Shown here piece by piece: positions 40,927 to 51,133 of a DNA stretch of 64,000 nucleotides (the stretch's first letter is position 1; every line of letters starts with the position of its first letter). Made by a program: the position numbers and the translations under genes. Origin of the DNA: Burkholderiales bacterium (GTDB taxonomy: Bacteria; Pseudomonadota; Gammaproteobacteria; Burkholderiales; Methylophilaceae). The notes below the pieces were generated by a model. The model was given only the letters and a program-made list of their open reading frames with translations, was not told where the DNA came from and did not search any database. The stretch is taken from NCBI GenBank assembly GCA_030831475.1, contig JAURKY010000006.1:83174-147173 (forward strand). The letters run 5' to 3'.

Positions 40927-41709
40927 ATGTTAATTCACCCTCAATTCAATCCTGTTGCAATATCTTTAGGCCCCCTTCAGGTTCATTGGTATGGGTTAAT
41001 GTATTTTTTTGCTTTTATCTTCTTTATATATCTTGGGAAGAAACAAATTGCCCTTCATCCTTGGGCAAAAATTGATGAAAAAATACTCGATGATGCTTTT
41101 TTTTATGGCGCGTTAGGCGTTGTATTAGGAGGAAGATTGGGATACGTCCTTTTTTATCAACCTAGCTATTTTTTATTACACCTTGATGAAGTTTTTTCTT
41201 TTTGGCGAGGTGGCATGTCCTTCCATGGAGGTTTTTTAGGAGTTCTTATCAGCCTTTTTTGGGTGGCTAGAAAACATCATATTTCTTGGTGGACTCTAAC
41301 TGATTTCGTGGCTCCCCTTGTTCCCCTTGGACTTTTTTTTGGAAGGATTGGTAATTTTATCAATCAGGAACTATGGGGAAGGCCTACCGATTTAGCCTGG
41401 GCAATGATTTTTCCTCTCACGGACGATATTCCTCGACACCCATCACAACTTTATCAGGCAGGTCTTGAGGGAATCGTTCTCTTTATCATTCTATGGCTCT
41501 ACGCTTCAAAGCCAAGATCGACTGGACAAATATCAGCTGTATTTCTTATCGGTTATGGTTTTTTTAGATTCATAGTCGAATACACTCGTGAGCCCGATGC
41601 ATTTCTTGGTCTCTTATTCCTGAATCTGTCTATGGGTCAACTTTTAAGTTTGCCAATGTTGTTTATTGGCCTTTTCTTATTTAGAAAATTTTCTAACAAC
41701 AACGGTTAA
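40927..41709 (+). CDS. lgt: prolipoprotein diacylglyceryl transferase
   Basis: Inner-membrane enzyme that attaches diacylglycerol to the lipobox cysteine of prolipoproteins. The ATG at 40927 gives [20 protein letters not shown], which aligns with known Lgt starts; an in-frame GTG at 40903 would add eight unlikely residues. The product is 260 residues with seven membrane helices and the signature [17 protein letters not shown] (Arg, Asn, Glu). No good ribosome site is visible at either start. It ends 17 bases past the stop of the convergent ybdD-like gene. Confidence 0.95.
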   Translation: MLIHPQFNPVAISLGPLQVHWYGLMYFFAFIFFIYLGKKQIALHPWAKIDEKILDDAFFYGALGVVLGGRLGYVLFYQPSYFLLHLDEVFSFWRGGMSFHGGFLGVLISLFWVARKHHISWWTLTDFVAPLVPLGLFFGRIGNFINQELWGRPTDLAWAMIFPLTDDIPRHPSQLYQAGLEGIVLFIILWLYASKPRSTGQISAVFLIGYGFFRFIVEYTREPDAFLGLLFLNLSMGQLLSLPMLFIGLFLFRKFSNNNG

Positions 41710-41872
41710 TCTTATTCCATTTCTGATCTAATTTTGTTTTAAAAAATTCTTTCCTGGAGAGTGGCAAATGAGATTTTTTATGCTTATGAAACTTTGTGAA
41801 ATTTTTTAAATAAATTTCATAATCATTATCTCCGGTTAAAGTCAGTATAAAATTTATTAAATTTCGTATCAT
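41693..41872 (-). CDS. YbdD/YjiX-family small protein paired with CstA
   Basis: The longer open frame back to 41947 runs into cstA; the real start is most likely the ATG at 41872, five bases after the cstA stop. This gives 59 residues, [21 protein letters not shown] through to NRCC. The DYE-Y motif, the LSRKEFF segment and the terminal Cys-Cys match YbdD/YjiX. In E. coli such proteins accompany CstA and BtsT and are needed for pyruvate uptake. Its end overlaps lgt by 17 bases. Confidence 0.9.
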   Translation of the reverse strand: MIRNLINFILTLTGDNDYEIYLKNFTKFHKHKKSHLPLSRKEFFKTKLDQKWNKINRCC

Positions 41873-41877
41873 AAATA

Positions 41878-43893
41878 TCAACTCACTTTCAAAGATCGCG
41901 CATTTGTAAAAAAGGCAATTCTTATCACGTCTAAAATAACAATCCATAAAATGACGACTAGGAAAATAGTAATGGCGGTATCAATTTTTAAATTCAATAT
42001 AAGTTGGTTATAAATACTTATAGTTCTATCATCTAAAAGATTCATGCTCATCTTTTCAGTCATATTTTTCGCGGCAGCTAAAAATCCTACCCTAACATCA
42101 TCACTGAATATTTTTTGATAAGCTGAGGTCGTTGTTATGATTACAAGCCATGCTAATGGAAGTGCTGTGACCCAAGCAAATTTAAATTTACCTGATTTAA
42201 TCAAAATACCTGTTCCAACTGAGAGGGCAATAGCAGCCAGCATCTGATTGGCAATGCCAAATAAAGGCCATAGAATATTGACTCCCCCATTTGGATCAAT
42301 AACGCCTATGTATAAAAAATAGCCCCAACATGCGACAACGATTGCGCTCGTGATCACTGTCGATGACATCGAAGAAGTTTTACCTAGTGCGGGATGAACG
42401 TTTCCTAACATGTCTTGCAGCATGAACCTTCCTACGCGGGTACCAGCATCAAGGGTCGTTAAAATAAAGACAGCCTCAAACATAATGGCAAAGTGGTACC
42501 ACATAGCAAGTAAATGCCTTCCAAATGCATCAGCAAAAATAGAAGCCATACCAACAGCTAATGAGGGAGCGCCACCTGTTCTTGCAAATAAACTCGATTC
42601 TCCCACCTCACTTGCTAGACGGTTCATATCCTCTAAGCTCACCGAATAACCCCAAGAATTGATTGTTTGAATGGCTTGAGCAGCATCTTGCCCTACCATG
42701 CCAACGGGGCTATTGATAGCAAAAAAGACTCCCGGTTCTAACACACAAGCTGCCACCATTGCCATGACAGCGACAAATGATTCTAGCAACATGCCCCCAT
42801 AACCAATCATGGGTATGTATTTTTCATTATCAATGAGTTTCGGGGTTGTGCCAGATGAGATGAGGGCATGAAATCCTGATATTGCACCACAGGCAATGGT
42901 AATAAATACAAAAGGGAATAATTTACCTCCAAAAATAGGGCCTGTTCCATCAATAAAGCTTGTAACTGCCGGCATCTTTATTTCAGGTTGCAAAATGGCG
43001 ATGGCGATGGCGAGAAAAATAACTGTGCCTAATTTTACAAATGTGGACAAATAATCTCTTGGAGCTAATAACATCCATACAGGTAAAACTGCGGCGGCAA
43101 AACCATAAATGATGATAGACCACGCCAAAAAAATTCCACCATGATCAAAATAGGAGCGCATCGTTTCAGACTTATCAATGACCCCTCCAAAATAGACTGC
43201 CAATAAAAGAAGCCCTACACCGATTAGACTGGCCTCAAGTACCCGTCCGGGGCGAATAAAGCGCATATAAAAACCTATGAGAATGGCAATGGGTATTGTT
43301 GCAGCAACCGTAGATGTGGCCCAAGGACTGTGTTTCATCGCATTCACTACCACTAAACCTAAGACAGCAATGAGGACAATCATAATCACAAAGGTACCGA
43401 TTAAGGATGCAAAGCCAGCCAATTTACCTAGCTCCTCCTTGGCCATTTGTCCTAAGCTCTTGCCATTTCTTCTAACAGAAAAAAACAAAATGGTCATATC
43501 TTGAACGGCACCGCCCACGACCCCACCAATCAAGATCCAAATGGTGCCTGGTAGGTAGCCAAATTGAGCGGCAAGTGTAGGCCCTATTAATGGGCCTGGG
43601 CCTGCTATGGCTGCGAAATGATGGCCAAAAACGATCCACTTGTTGGTTGGAATAAAATCTCGGTTGTTATTTAATGCGACGGCAGGCGTTTCTTTGTTTT
43701 CATCAATGACGAGTACTTTGGCAGCAATCCAAGCAGCGTAGAAACGATAAGCGATTAAATAAATACAAACAGCTGCCGTAATAAACCAAACTGAATTAAT
43801 TGACTCTTCACGATAAAGGGCTATCAATGAAAAGGCAAAGGCCCCCAAGAGAGCAATTAGGATCCAAATAATTTTTTTAGTTATTGATTGCAT
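41878..43893 (-). CDS. cstA: carbon starvation protein A (pyruvate/peptide transporter)
   Basis: Large polytopic permease. The 671 residues contain about sixteen to eighteen helices and the family segments FGHHFAAIAGPGPLIGP, GGVVGGAVQDM, ISGFHALISSGTTPK and LTTLDAGTRVGRFMLQDM. CstA and its relatives import pyruvate, and possibly peptides, in enterobacteria. Here it is coupled to the ybdD-like gene. The gene is followed on the same strand only by that small partner. Confidence 0.96.
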   Translation of the reverse strand: MQSITKKIIWILIALLGAFAFSLIALYREESINSVWFITAAVCIYLIAYRFYAAWIAAKVLVIDENKETPAVALNNNRDFIPTNKWIVFGHHFAAIAGPGPLIGPTLAAQFGYLPGTIWILIGGVVGGAVQDMTILFFSVRRNGKSLGQMAKEELGKLAGFASLIGTFVIMIVLIAVLGLVVVNAMKHSPWATSTVAATIPIAILIGFYMRFIRPGRVLEASLIGVGLLLLAVYFGGVIDKSETMRSYFDHGGIFLAWSIIIYGFAAAVLPVWMLLAPRDYLSTFVKLGTVIFLAIAIAILQPEIKMPAVTSFIDGTGPIFGGKLFPFVFITIACGAISGFHALISSGTTPKLIDNEKYIPMIGYGGMLLESFVAVMAMVAACVLEPGVFFAINSPVGMVGQDAAQAIQTINSWGYSVSLEDMNRLASEVGESSLFARTGGAPSLAVGMASIFADAFGRHLLAMWYHFAIMFEAVFILTTLDAGTRVGRFMLQDMLGNVHPALGKTSSMSSTVITSAIVVACWGYFLYIGVIDPNGGVNILWPLFGIANQMLAAIALSVGTGILIKSGKFKFAWVTALPLAWLVIITTTSAYQKIFSDDVRVGFLAAAKNMTEKMSMNLLDDRTISIYNQLILNLKIDTAITIFLVVILWIVILDVIRIAFFTNARSLKVS

Positions 43894-43895
43894 TA

Positions 43896-44576
43896 TTAAT
43901 AGTAAATTCTTGGTTCAAAAGAACTTGATTTTTTTGGAACGAACTCAGCCATCTTATCAACTATTCTTTGTGTTGACCATAAAACTGCCATGGCGTCTAA
44001 GATGTCATCATCAGCCACGTCCGTTTTATTAAATTTTTGTCTCACCAAATCAAAATTAAATGAGGGAAAAAGACTTTTAATCATAGTCCCTCTCATAGCT
44101 TTACCTTCAGGTGTTTTTTTTGACTCAACGATGACCATCATTTCATTCATCGCCATAAAACTTAGCTCAGGATGGACTTCATAAAAACTAAAGCCAACAT
44201 GCTCCTTTTTAAATTTTTGTATCTGTTTAATTTTATTAAATAAATACCAAGATTGTTTTGAAATTTTTTTTTGTGTTTTCTCAAAGTTTAACCTGGATGC
44301 TAATTCATAATTTTTTTCATATAAGGCATCTATCACAGGGGCATTAAAAATGGTGGATGCCCGTCTTTTTAAAAGTTGCCTTGCTTGAATATCTGCTAAT
44401 CTAGAATTTGATGTGATGAGATCAACAGGCATATCAATACCAACGATAGCCTCATTTAAAAAAAAATTTTCTAGTTTATCGAGATGCTCGACAAGATAAA
44501 ACTCAATTTGCTTCTGACTTACGGTTGCAACAATCCATCCGAATTTACACCCATCTATACCTAAAACATTCATCAT
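43896..44576 (-). CDS. DUF429 family protein
   Basis: A 226-residue cytoplasmic protein beginning MMNVLGIDGCKFGWIVATV, with EAIVGIDMPVDL and a VADDDILDAMAVLW C-terminal acidic motif. These are the DUF429 hallmarks of a predicted RNase-H-like nuclease fold with acidic residues. No function has been established. It is 2 bases upstream of cstA and divergent from coaBC with 39 bases in between. Confidence 0.85.
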   Translation of the reverse strand: MMNVLGIDGCKFGWIVATVSQKQIEFYLVEHLDKLENFFLNEAIVGIDMPVDLITSNSRLADIQARQLLKRRASTIFNAPVIDALYEKNYELASRLNFEKTQKKISKQSWYLFNKIKQIQKFKKEHVGFSFYEVHPELSFMAMNEMMVIVESKKTPEGKAMRGTMIKSLFPSFNFDLVRQKFNKTDVADDDILDAMAVLWSTQRIVDKMAEFVPKKSSSFEPRIYY

Positions 44577-44615
44577 ATTTGGTATACTTTACACTCTTTT
44601 TGATAATTAAAATTT

Positions 44616-45827
44616 ATGCAAATTGTTAATAAAAAAATTATTCTGGGTGTGACAGGTAGCATCTCCGCATACAAAGCTGCGGAACTTATCAGACTGCTTC
44701 GCAAGTCAAATTTCTTTGTTCAGGTTGTCATGACCCAGTCTGCAAAAGAATTTATATCGCCCATTACTTTACAGGCACTCTCAGGTAATCCTGTGCTGGA
44801 GAATATGTGGGAGCCCTCTGAAGGCAATGGGATGGAACACATTAACCTCTCCAGAACGGCTGACCTTATTGTCATTGCGCCTGCATCGGCAAACTTTATG
44901 GCTAAGTTAGCTAATGGTATGGCAGATGACCTTTTAAGTAACCTATGCCTTGCGCGTAATTGCCCCCTTCTTATTGCTCCTGCCATGAATTTAGAAATGT
45001 GGAATAACCCTGCAACACAGAGAAACTTAAAGCTACTGGAAAAGGATGGCGTATTATTATCAGGGCCAGATATAGGTGAGCAAGCCTGTGGAGAATATGG
45101 TTTAGGTAGGCTTATTGAGCTTGAGGATTTAATGTTAGATATTAAAAAATATACATCTAACGCATTGCTCAAAGATAAAAAAATCCTTATCTCAGCAGGT
45201 GGGACCATTGAAAAGATTGACCCTGCTCGAGCTATAACTAATCTTAGTTCTGGGCTCATGGGTATTGCACTTGCTGAGGCAGCTTACGTATTAGGAGCTG
45301 ATGTAACCTTGATAAAGGGTAACTGCAGTGTAAATGTATCTAAAAGTATTAAACAAATTGAGGCTATAAATCATGCTGAAATGCAAAAAGTAATCGAAAA
45401 GCATATTCAGGTGAATGATATCTATATCAGTGCTGCAGCGATTTCTGATTACATCCCAAAATTATCAGGCCATAAGTTAAAAAAAGATCAGGAGGCTTTG
45501 CAATTAGAGCTACATAAATCAGAAGATATTCTAAAGAAAATAGGTATAAACAAAGCTAACTTCATCGTTGGCTTTGCCGCGGAAAGTGAGAATTTAGTAG
45601 AAAATGCTAAGAAAAAACTGAAATCTAAAAATTTGGACCTGATTGTTGGAAATTTGATAGATGATTCCATGAATAAAAGGGATGCTAAAACCATCATCAT
45701 TTCAAAAAATGGTGAAGTCATAGATTTAGATAAAAAAAATAAAAATTTATTAGCGTTTGATATTTTAAGTTACATTAATGATGCTTACAGTGGAGATAAA
45801 TTAGGTGAGTTTATCGGTCGACTTTAA
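44616..45827 (+). CDS. coaBC: bifunctional phosphopantothenoylcysteine decarboxylase/synthetase
   Basis: Two steps of coenzyme A synthesis in one flavoprotein. The 403 residues have the N-terminal CoaC domain ([20 protein letters not shown], the catalytic His in [25 protein letters not shown]) and the C-terminal CoaB domain ([41 protein letters not shown]). It overlaps dut by 23 bases, the conserved coaBC-dut pair. Confidence 0.97.
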   Translation: MQIVNKKIILGVTGSISAYKAAELIRLLRKSNFFVQVVMTQSAKEFISPITLQALSGNPVLENMWEPSEGNGMEHINLSRTADLIVIAPASANFMAKLANGMADDLLSNLCLARNCPLLIAPAMNLEMWNNPATQRNLKLLEKDGVLLSGPDIGEQACGEYGLGRLIELEDLMLDIKKYTSNALLKDKKILISAGGTIEKIDPARAITNLSSGLMGIALAEAAYVLGADVTLIKGNCSVNVSKSIKQIEAINHAEMQKVIEKHIQVNDIYISAAAISDYIPKLSGHKLKKDQEALQLELHKSEDILKKIGINKANFIVGFAAESENLVENAKKKLKSKNLDLIVGNLIDDSMNKRDAKTIIISKNGEVIDLDKKNKNLLAFDILSYINDAYSGDKLGEFIGRL

Positions 45828-46257
45828 AATTTTAAATCCGCTCATTAAAGAGCATCTACCGAAGTACGCCTCTGATGGCTCTGCGGGTCTGGATTTAAGG
45901 GCATGCATTGAGCATGTTCAAACACTGAATCCTGGAGAGACATTCTTAATACCTACTGGTATCTCAATATTTATTAAAGATCCAAATTATGCTGGCCTTA
46001 TTCTTCCCCGATCAGGTCTAGGTCATAAACATGGGATTGTTTTAGGCAATCTCGTGGGTCTTATTGATTCTGACTATCAGGGTGAATTGTTAATATCCTG
46101 TTGGAATCGAGGAGATAAATCTTTTTTAATCAACCCTCTTGAAAGAGTCGCTCAATTGGTCATCGTTCCAGTAACCCAAGCCAAGTTTAATTTAGTTGAT
46201 GATTATGTCGAAACTGAACGTGGTGAGGGTGGTTTTGGCAGCACCGGAAAATCCTAA
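45805..46257 (+). CDS. dut: deoxyuridine 5'-triphosphate nucleotidohydrolase
   Basis: Trimeric dUTPase that removes dUTP and supplies dUMP. The 150 residues start GTG at 45805, supported by GGAG nine bases upstream. All five motifs are present: [43 protein letters not shown] and [11 protein letters not shown]. Keeping a full dUTPase while the neighbourhood glycosylase gene looks degraded is worth noting. Confidence 0.97.
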   Translation: MSLSVDFKILNPLIKEHLPKYASDGSAGLDLRACIEHVQTLNPGETFLIPTGISIFIKDPNYAGLILPRSGLGHKHGIVLGNLVGLIDSDYQGELLISCWNRGDKSFLINPLERVAQLVIVPVTQAKFNLVDDYVETERGEGGFGSTGKS

Positions 46258-46329
46258 AAAACACTTGAAATATAAGGCCATTTTGTGGTTTAATAACGGT
46301 CTTTTTGAGAATTTAGAGGTATATTTATC

Positions 46330-46566
46330 ATGGCACGTCAATGTGATGTTACTGGAAAAAAACCAGTCAGTGGAAACAACGTTTCTCACGCTAATAACCA
46401 TACAAGAAGACGTTTTTTACCCAACTTACAAAACCGTAAATTTTGGGTAGAGAGTGAAAATCGTTGGGTTTCATTGAAGATCTCCAGTGCGGCTTTAAGA
46501 ACCATAGATAAGCTTGGTATTGACGCAGTAATTGCTAAGATGCGTGCTGAAGGTAAAAAGGTTTAG
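46330..46566 (+). CDS. rpmB: 50S ribosomal protein L28
   Basis: The 78-residue large-subunit protein starts [20 protein letters not shown] and contains [18 protein letters not shown]. The zinc-free form, with a single cysteine. A GAGG ribosome site lies 12-15 bases upstream. It is followed by rpmG after 8 bases, the universal rpmBG pair. Confidence 0.98.
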   Translation: MARQCDVTGKKPVSGNNVSHANNHTRRRFLPNLQNRKFWVESENRWVSLKISSAALRTIDKLGIDAVIAKMRAEGKKV

Positions 46567-46574
46567 GTGCTATT

Positions 46575-46730
46575 ATGAGAGAAAAAATTCGTTTAAATTC
46601 ATCTGCTGGTACTGGCCATTTTTATACCACCACAAAAAACAAAAAAACGATGCCTGATAAAATGGAAATCAAAAAATTTGACCCCAAGGCACGTAAGCAC
46701 GTAATCTACAAAGAAGCTAAGATTAAATAG
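46575..46730 (+). CDS. rpmG: 50S ribosomal protein L33 (zinc-free)
   Basis: The 51-residue protein from ATG 46575 to TAG 46730 is [20 protein letters not shown]... ending [11 protein letters not shown]. It has no cysteine, so it is the zinc-independent form. A hairpin overlaps its stop codon. Confidence 0.96.
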   Translation: MREKIRLNSSAGTGHFYTTTKNKKTMPDKMEIKKFDPKARKHVIYKEAKIK

Positions 46731-46738
46731 TCTTAGCT
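46715..46738. terminator. hairpin shared by the convergent rpmG and mscS-type genes
   Basis: AGCTAAGA (46715-46722) and TCTTAGCT (46731-46738) are perfect 8-base arms around an 8-base loop. It spans both stop codons. The T-tracts on either side are weak, so a terminator role is only probable. Confidence 0.42.
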
Positions 46739-48013
46739 CTTTAACTCCCCTGATTTAATATGTAAGTCCCTTTGAGGGAAAGGGATTTCGACACCTTGTT
46801 TTTGGAATTCTCGCCAGATTTCCTCGCTGATTTCTGACTTAAGCCTGAGCTGCCCTTCTTCAGCATCCTTGATAAAGAAGACAAGCTTTAGATCAATACC
46901 GCTCTCATTAAAATAAAATAAATAAACATTAGGTTCAGGATCTTTCATAACCCTGTCCTGTTTCATTGCTGCATCATGCATAATTTTTTTAGCAAGATCA
47001 ACGGATGATTTATAGCTTATTTGAATATCAATCCAAACCCGGACATTTCTATCCATGTATGTATGATTAATAATATTCTCAGTAATCAGTGTATTATTTG
47101 GGATAATCACTTCGACCCCCTCAAGCTTTTTTAAGACCGTATAACGGGATTTAATAGAAGTTACGATTCCATAATGTTCCCCAATAGTGAGGATATCTCC
47201 AATATGCAATGACTTATCCATAAGGATTGTAAAGCCTGATATATAGTTGCTCACAATATTCTGCATGCCAAACCCTAAACCTACTGCAAAAGCACCACCA
47301 AATACTGATAAGAAAGTGATATCAATCCCTATGGTATCCATGGTTATGACCACTGCTGTTATGTAAATCAACAACTTCAAGAGCTTATTAATCATTGATT
47401 TTAGGTTTGCATTTAAACCTTTAGTCTTTTTGAGCGATCTCTCGACTAATGTTGCCATGCTCATAGCAATGGCTATTGCAAAAATTAAACCTATAATTAA
47501 TTGAATGATCATAAGAAGGTTGTAACTTGTTCCAATAACTTGGAAACTCATGCCCTCCAATGTGCCTGCGATGACTGAGGAATAACCCAATATATAAATA
47601 ATTGCGTAAATCCAAACTAGAAGGGCAATAATATTTTCAAATGCCTTTAAAAGAGGGTTACCTTTGAAAATAAATCTGAGTAAGTAGACGCCTAGCCTTG
47701 CAAAGATCAAGGCGATTAAAAGTATTTCAAAGAGATTAAGAATGTGGGTTGGATAGTAAAAACTTATCAATAAACTCAGTGTACTTATAAAAGTAAGGCC
47801 AACTATTGGATTAATAATTTTTTCTACGCCACTGATAACATTATGACTAAGCTTGAGACTTTTATTATCAATAAAAAATTTATTTATTTTTCTTCGCGTT
47901 AAAATGAATAGGCCAACCGACAATAAAATTACAATATATTGAGAGATTGCTGCCTCAGAAGTCAAAAAATAAAAATTAGTTAAATCATTTAAAATTAATT
48001 GGTATTCACTCAT
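46733..48013 (-). CDS. small-conductance mechanosensitive channel family protein (MscS-type)
   Basis: A pressure-release channel in the inner membrane. The 426 residues have about five to six membrane helices, then the pore helix with GGAFAVGLGFGMQNIVSNY, the beta domain (LHIGDILTIGEHYGIV, VEVIIPNNTLI) and the C-terminal vestibule (EISEEIWREFQKQGVEIPFPQRDLH). It has more N-terminal helices than E. coli MscS (286 aa). It lies 7 bases after mgtE. Confidence 0.92.
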   Translation of the reverse strand: MSEYQLILNDLTNFYFLTSEAAISQYIVILLSVGLFILTRRKINKFFIDNKSLKLSHNVISGVEKIINPIVGLTFISTLSLLISFYYPTHILNLFEILLIALIFARLGVYLLRFIFKGNPLLKAFENIIALLVWIYAIIYILGYSSVIAGTLEGMSFQVIGTSYNLLMIIQLIIGLIFAIAIAMSMATLVERSLKKTKGLNANLKSMINKLLKLLIYITAVVITMDTIGIDITFLSVFGGAFAVGLGFGMQNIVSNYISGFTILMDKSLHIGDILTIGEHYGIVTSIKSRYTVLKKLEGVEVIIPNNTLITENIINHTYMDRNVRVWIDIQISYKSSVDLAKKIMHDAAMKQDRVMKDPEPNVYLFYFNESGIDLKLVFFIKDAEEGQLRLKSEISEEIWREFQKQGVEIPFPQRDLHIKSGELKS

Positions 48014-48020
48014 ATTCTTA

Positions 48021-49472
48021 CTATAGCAAAACTAACGTTGCTAGGCCTAAAAAAATAAAGAATCCGCCACTATCTGTCATGGCCGTAATAAGCACACTTG
48101 AACCTACGGCAGGATCTTTACCAAACCTGGTCATGATCATTGGAATTAAAACTCCCATAAGAGCAGATAGAAGCAAATTAAGTAACATAGCTGCCATCAT
48201 CACCAAGCCAAGCATGGCGTTGTTGTAAAGCATATAGGCGAAAAAACCTAATACGCCGCCCCATAAAATACCATTTAAAAAAGCTACGCCAATCTCTTTA
48301 TACAATAACCTTTGTAAATTATTATTGTTGATAACACCCAATGCAAGGCCTCTAACAATCATGGTAATCGTTTGATTGCCTGAATTGCCGCCAATACCAG
48401 CCACAATTGGCATGAGTGCGGCAAGGGCAACGACCTTCTCAATGCTGCCCTCAAAGACCCCAATCACTCTTGATGCAATAATCGCGGTAATCAAGTTAAT
48501 TGCTAACCAAGCCCATCGGTTTTTAACGGACTTCCATATCGATGAAAAGATATCCTCATCCTCTTTCAAGCCTGCCATGGAAAGCTTTTCATATTCCGCA
48601 GCCTCACGAATATGATCGACAACGGCATCGACTGATAATCTACCAATGATTTTTTTATTTTCATCAATCACCGGAGCGGTCACGAGATCATATCGCTCAA
48701 AGGCATCAGCTGCATCATCAGCTGTGTCGTTAGGATCGAACGTAACAATATCATCAACCATCACATCCTTAATCTTTAAATCAGCTTCATTAACGACTAT
48801 TTTTTTGAGGGGCAGAATACCTTTTAAACTTCCTGAACGATCAACCACGAATAATTTATCAGTATGGTTAGGCAAGGAACCTAATTTTCTTAAGTATCTT
48901 AGAGCCACCTCAAGGCTAATATCATCTCTAACCGTAATCACTTCATGGTCCATCAGTGAGCCAACAGTATCCTCGGGGTATGATAGTATTGATTCAAGAC
49001 GCTCACGATTTTGAGCATCTAAGCTATCAAGCACGTCTTGAAAAACATTCTCAGGTAAATCAGGGGCGATATCAGCAATTTCATCGGTATCTAATTGCTC
49101 TGCTGCTGCCAAGATTTCTGAACTATCCATGTCAGCAATAAGGGTTTGTCTAACAGCATCGGATACTTCAACAAGAATGTCGCCATCATTCTCGGATCTC
49201 ACAAGCTCCCAAATAATAGAACGTTGCTCAATAGGAAGTGATTCTAGAATATCCGCAATATCTGCAGGATGAAGATCATCTAATAATTTTTTAAGCTTAT
49301 TTTGATTTTGCTTGCTAACTAAATTTTGAATGAGTCTTTGCTTTGGCTGATCTTGTCTTTCAACCAAATCCTCAACGATTTTATGTTTATCAAGCAATTG
49401 ATTAATTTGCTCAATCACATCGGCAAGGCTTTCTCTTCTTTCTGATTCTTTTCTCATGTCAGATCTATTCAA
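48021..49472 (-). CDS. mgtE: magnesium transporter MgtE
   Basis: Mg2+ channel gated by cytoplasmic magnesium. The 483 residues contain the N domain (LHPADIADILESLPIEQR), a CBS pair (MDHEVITVRDDISLE, DIVTFDPNDTADDAADAFERYDL) and a five-helix membrane domain with PIVAGIGGNSGNQ, which forms the ion path. Full length. Reads toward the MscS-type gene. Confidence 0.96.
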   Translation of the reverse strand: MNRSDMRKESERRESLADVIEQINQLLDKHKIVEDLVERQDQPKQRLIQNLVSKQNQNKLKKLLDDLHPADIADILESLPIEQRSIIWELVRSENDGDILVEVSDAVRQTLIADMDSSEILAAAEQLDTDEIADIAPDLPENVFQDVLDSLDAQNRERLESILSYPEDTVGSLMDHEVITVRDDISLEVALRYLRKLGSLPNHTDKLFVVDRSGSLKGILPLKKIVVNEADLKIKDVMVDDIVTFDPNDTADDAADAFERYDLVTAPVIDENKKIIGRLSVDAVVDHIREAAEYEKLSMAGLKEDEDIFSSIWKSVKNRWAWLAINLITAIIASRVIGVFEGSIEKVVALAALMPIVAGIGGNSGNQTITMIVRGLALGVINNNNLQRLLYKEIGVAFLNGILWGGVLGFFAYMLYNNAMLGLVMMAAMLLNLLLSALMGVLIPMIMTRFGKDPAVGSSVLITAMTDSGGFFIFLGLATLVLL

Positions 49473-49514
49473 TTAACTAAGGTCATTATAGGTTAAATTT
49501 TGTTAATGTTAGTC

Positions 49515-49547
49515 AAAAAAAAACCGGCTTTGAGCCGGCTTTTTTTT
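49515..49547 (-). terminator. rho-independent terminator after the ribosomal cluster
   Basis: A run of A, then CCGGCT, TTG, AGCCGG, then a run of T. On the minus strand this is a short GC-rich hairpin with a U-tract, 17-49 bases after the rplQ stop. The symmetry means it could also act in the plus direction. Confidence 0.92.
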
Positions 49548-49563
49548 AAATTGATAAAAGAAA

Positions 49564-50100
49564 TTAATCTTTCTTAGCAGCAGGTTTAGCTTCTTTCTTA
49601 GCAGCAGGTTTAGCTTCTTTCTTAGCAGCAGGTTTAGCTTCTTTCTTAGCAGCAGGTTTAGCTTCTTTCTTAGCAGCAGGTTTAGCTTCTGTTGTATCAA
49701 GAGCTTTTACATCATTTGTTGCAGGCTCATCAGCTGATACTAATGGTCTATCAACAAGCTCAATATAAGCCATAGGTGCGTTATCACCCTTTCTAAATCC
49801 ACACTTTAGAATTCGTGTATAACCGCCATTTCTAGTGCTGTATCTTGGTCCAATTTCACCAAAAAGTTTCACCACAACATCTCGATCTCTTAAACGACTA
49901 AAAGCAATTCGTTGATTGTGAACAGAACTTGTTTTAGCAAGCGTAATTAATGGTTCAGCAATTTTTCTAAGCTCTTTAGCCTTCGGTAATGTTGTTCTGA
50001 TTATTTCGTGCTTAAGTAAAGAGGTCGCCATATTTTTAAACATAGCTTTTCTGTGACTACTTGTTCGATTTAATTTTCTATGACTTTTTCCGTGTCGCAT
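49564..50100 (-). CDS. rplQ: 50S ribosomal protein L17 with a repeat-built C-terminal tail
   Basis: The first 120 residues are a normal L17 ([46 protein letters not shown]). Bacterial L17 usually ends near there. Here about 58 residues follow, the last 40 of them being five copies of the 8-residue unit KKEAKPAA encoded by identical 24-base repeats. The tail is strongly basic and alanine/proline rich, and is probably disordered; its role is unknown. Last gene before the terminator. Confidence 0.97.
   Translation of the reverse strand: MRHGKSHRKLNRTSSHRKAMFKNMATSLLKHEIIRTTLPKAKELRKIAEPLITLAKTSSVHNQRIAFSRLRDRDVVVKLFGEIGPRYSTRNGGYTRILKCGFRKGDNAPMAYIELVDRPLVSADEPATNDVKALDTTEAKPAAKKEAKPAAKKEAKPAAKKEAKPAAKKEAKPAAKKD
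49570..49689. repeat. five perfect 24-bp tandem repeats in rplQ
   Basis: Unit TTTCTTAGCAGCAGGTTTAG plus CTTC, five consecutive copies with no mismatch, in frame, encoding KKEAKPAA on the minus strand. Confidence 0.97.
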
Positions 50101-50118
50101 TTTTTATTCCAATTCAAA

Positions 50119-51105
50119 TTAAACTTTTTCAGCACCTGCGGGTGGCCAGTTCTCTACATGCATACCAAGAGATAAACCCTTAGATGCCAAAATATCTTTT
50201 ATTTCATTCAGCGATTTACGGCCTAAATTAGGAGCTTTTAATAAATCACTTTCTGTTCTTTGAATCAAGTCACCAATGTAATAAATGCTTTCTGCTTTTA
50301 AGCAGTTTGCAGATCTTACTGTTAACTCGAGATCATCAACAGGTCTTAAGAATACAGGATCAATTTGTGGGGATTGTTTAACTTCAACCTCAGTTAAATC
50401 ACTCTCAAGATTTGCAAATACTGAAAGTTGTCCCATAAGAATTCGAGCTGCATCACGTATTGCCTGCTCAGCATCGATCACACCGTTTGTTTCAACATCA
50501 AGAATTAATTTATCAAGGTCTGTTCTTTGTTCAACCCTAGCGCTATCAACGTGGTAGCTTACCTTGTTAATAGGGCTAAATGATGCATCAATCATGATAA
50601 AGCCAAGACTATTATCTTCTTTGGCAGTTTTTCTTCTTTGAGGAACAGGCTGATAACCTCGGCCCATCTCAACTTTAGCTTCAATTTTAAGACTTCCACC
50701 TTTGTTGACATGTGCTATCACATGTTCTGGGTTAACGATCTCAACATCATGACCTAATTCAAAGTCCGCAGCAGTTACCACACCTTCTTCATTTTTTTCT
50801 AAAGTAATAGTGGCCTCTGTCGAGTTATGAATTTTTAGGGCTACTTTTTTTAAATTCAGAAGAATATCAACCACATCTTCTTGAACACCATCAACAGTTG
50901 AGTATTCATGAACTACACCATCAATTTTTACTTCAGTAATTGCGTAACCAGGAATGGATGAAAGTAAAATTCTACGCAAAGCATTTCCAACGGTAAAACC
51001 AAAACCTCTTTCCATGGGTTCTAAAATAACTTTAGCTTTTTGATTGTTTACAATATCAACATCAGTAATTCTTGGTTTCAAATACTCTGTAGGGCTATTT
51101 TGCAT
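50119..51105 (-). CDS. rpoA: RNA polymerase alpha subunit
   Basis: The 328 residues have the N-terminal dimer and assembly domain ([42 protein letters not shown]) and the C-terminal DNA and activator-binding domain ([37 protein letters not shown]). Full length. It lies between rpsD and rplQ. Confidence 0.99.
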   Translation of the reverse strand: MQNSPTEYLKPRITDVDIVNNQKAKVILEPMERGFGFTVGNALRRILLSSIPGYAITEVKIDGVVHEYSTVDGVQEDVVDILLNLKKVALKIHNSTEATITLEKNEEGVVTAADFELGHDVEIVNPEHVIAHVNKGGSLKIEAKVEMGRGYQPVPQRRKTAKEDNSLGFIMIDASFSPINKVSYHVDSARVEQRTDLDKLILDVETNGVIDAEQAIRDAARILMGQLSVFANLESDLTEVEVKQSPQIDPVFLRPVDDLELTVRSANCLKAESIYYIGDLIQRTESDLLKAPNLGRKSLNEIKDILASKGLSLGMHVENWPPAGAEKV

Positions 51106-51133
51106 AAATATCCTTTTAATAAAAAACGATTAA

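Noticed and set aside
41693..41947. 84-codon version of the YbdD-like gene
   Set aside because: Its first 25 codons lie mostly inside cstA and do not resemble the family; the ATG at 41872 fits better.
44720..45259. 179-codon minus-strand frame opposite coaBC
   Set aside because: Lies fully inside coaBC on the other strand; composition is that of a reverse-complement frame, with no start signal.
49570..49689. Regular 24-bp direct repeats resembling a CRISPR array
   Set aside because: No spacers; the repeats are contiguous, in frame, and encode the L17 tail.
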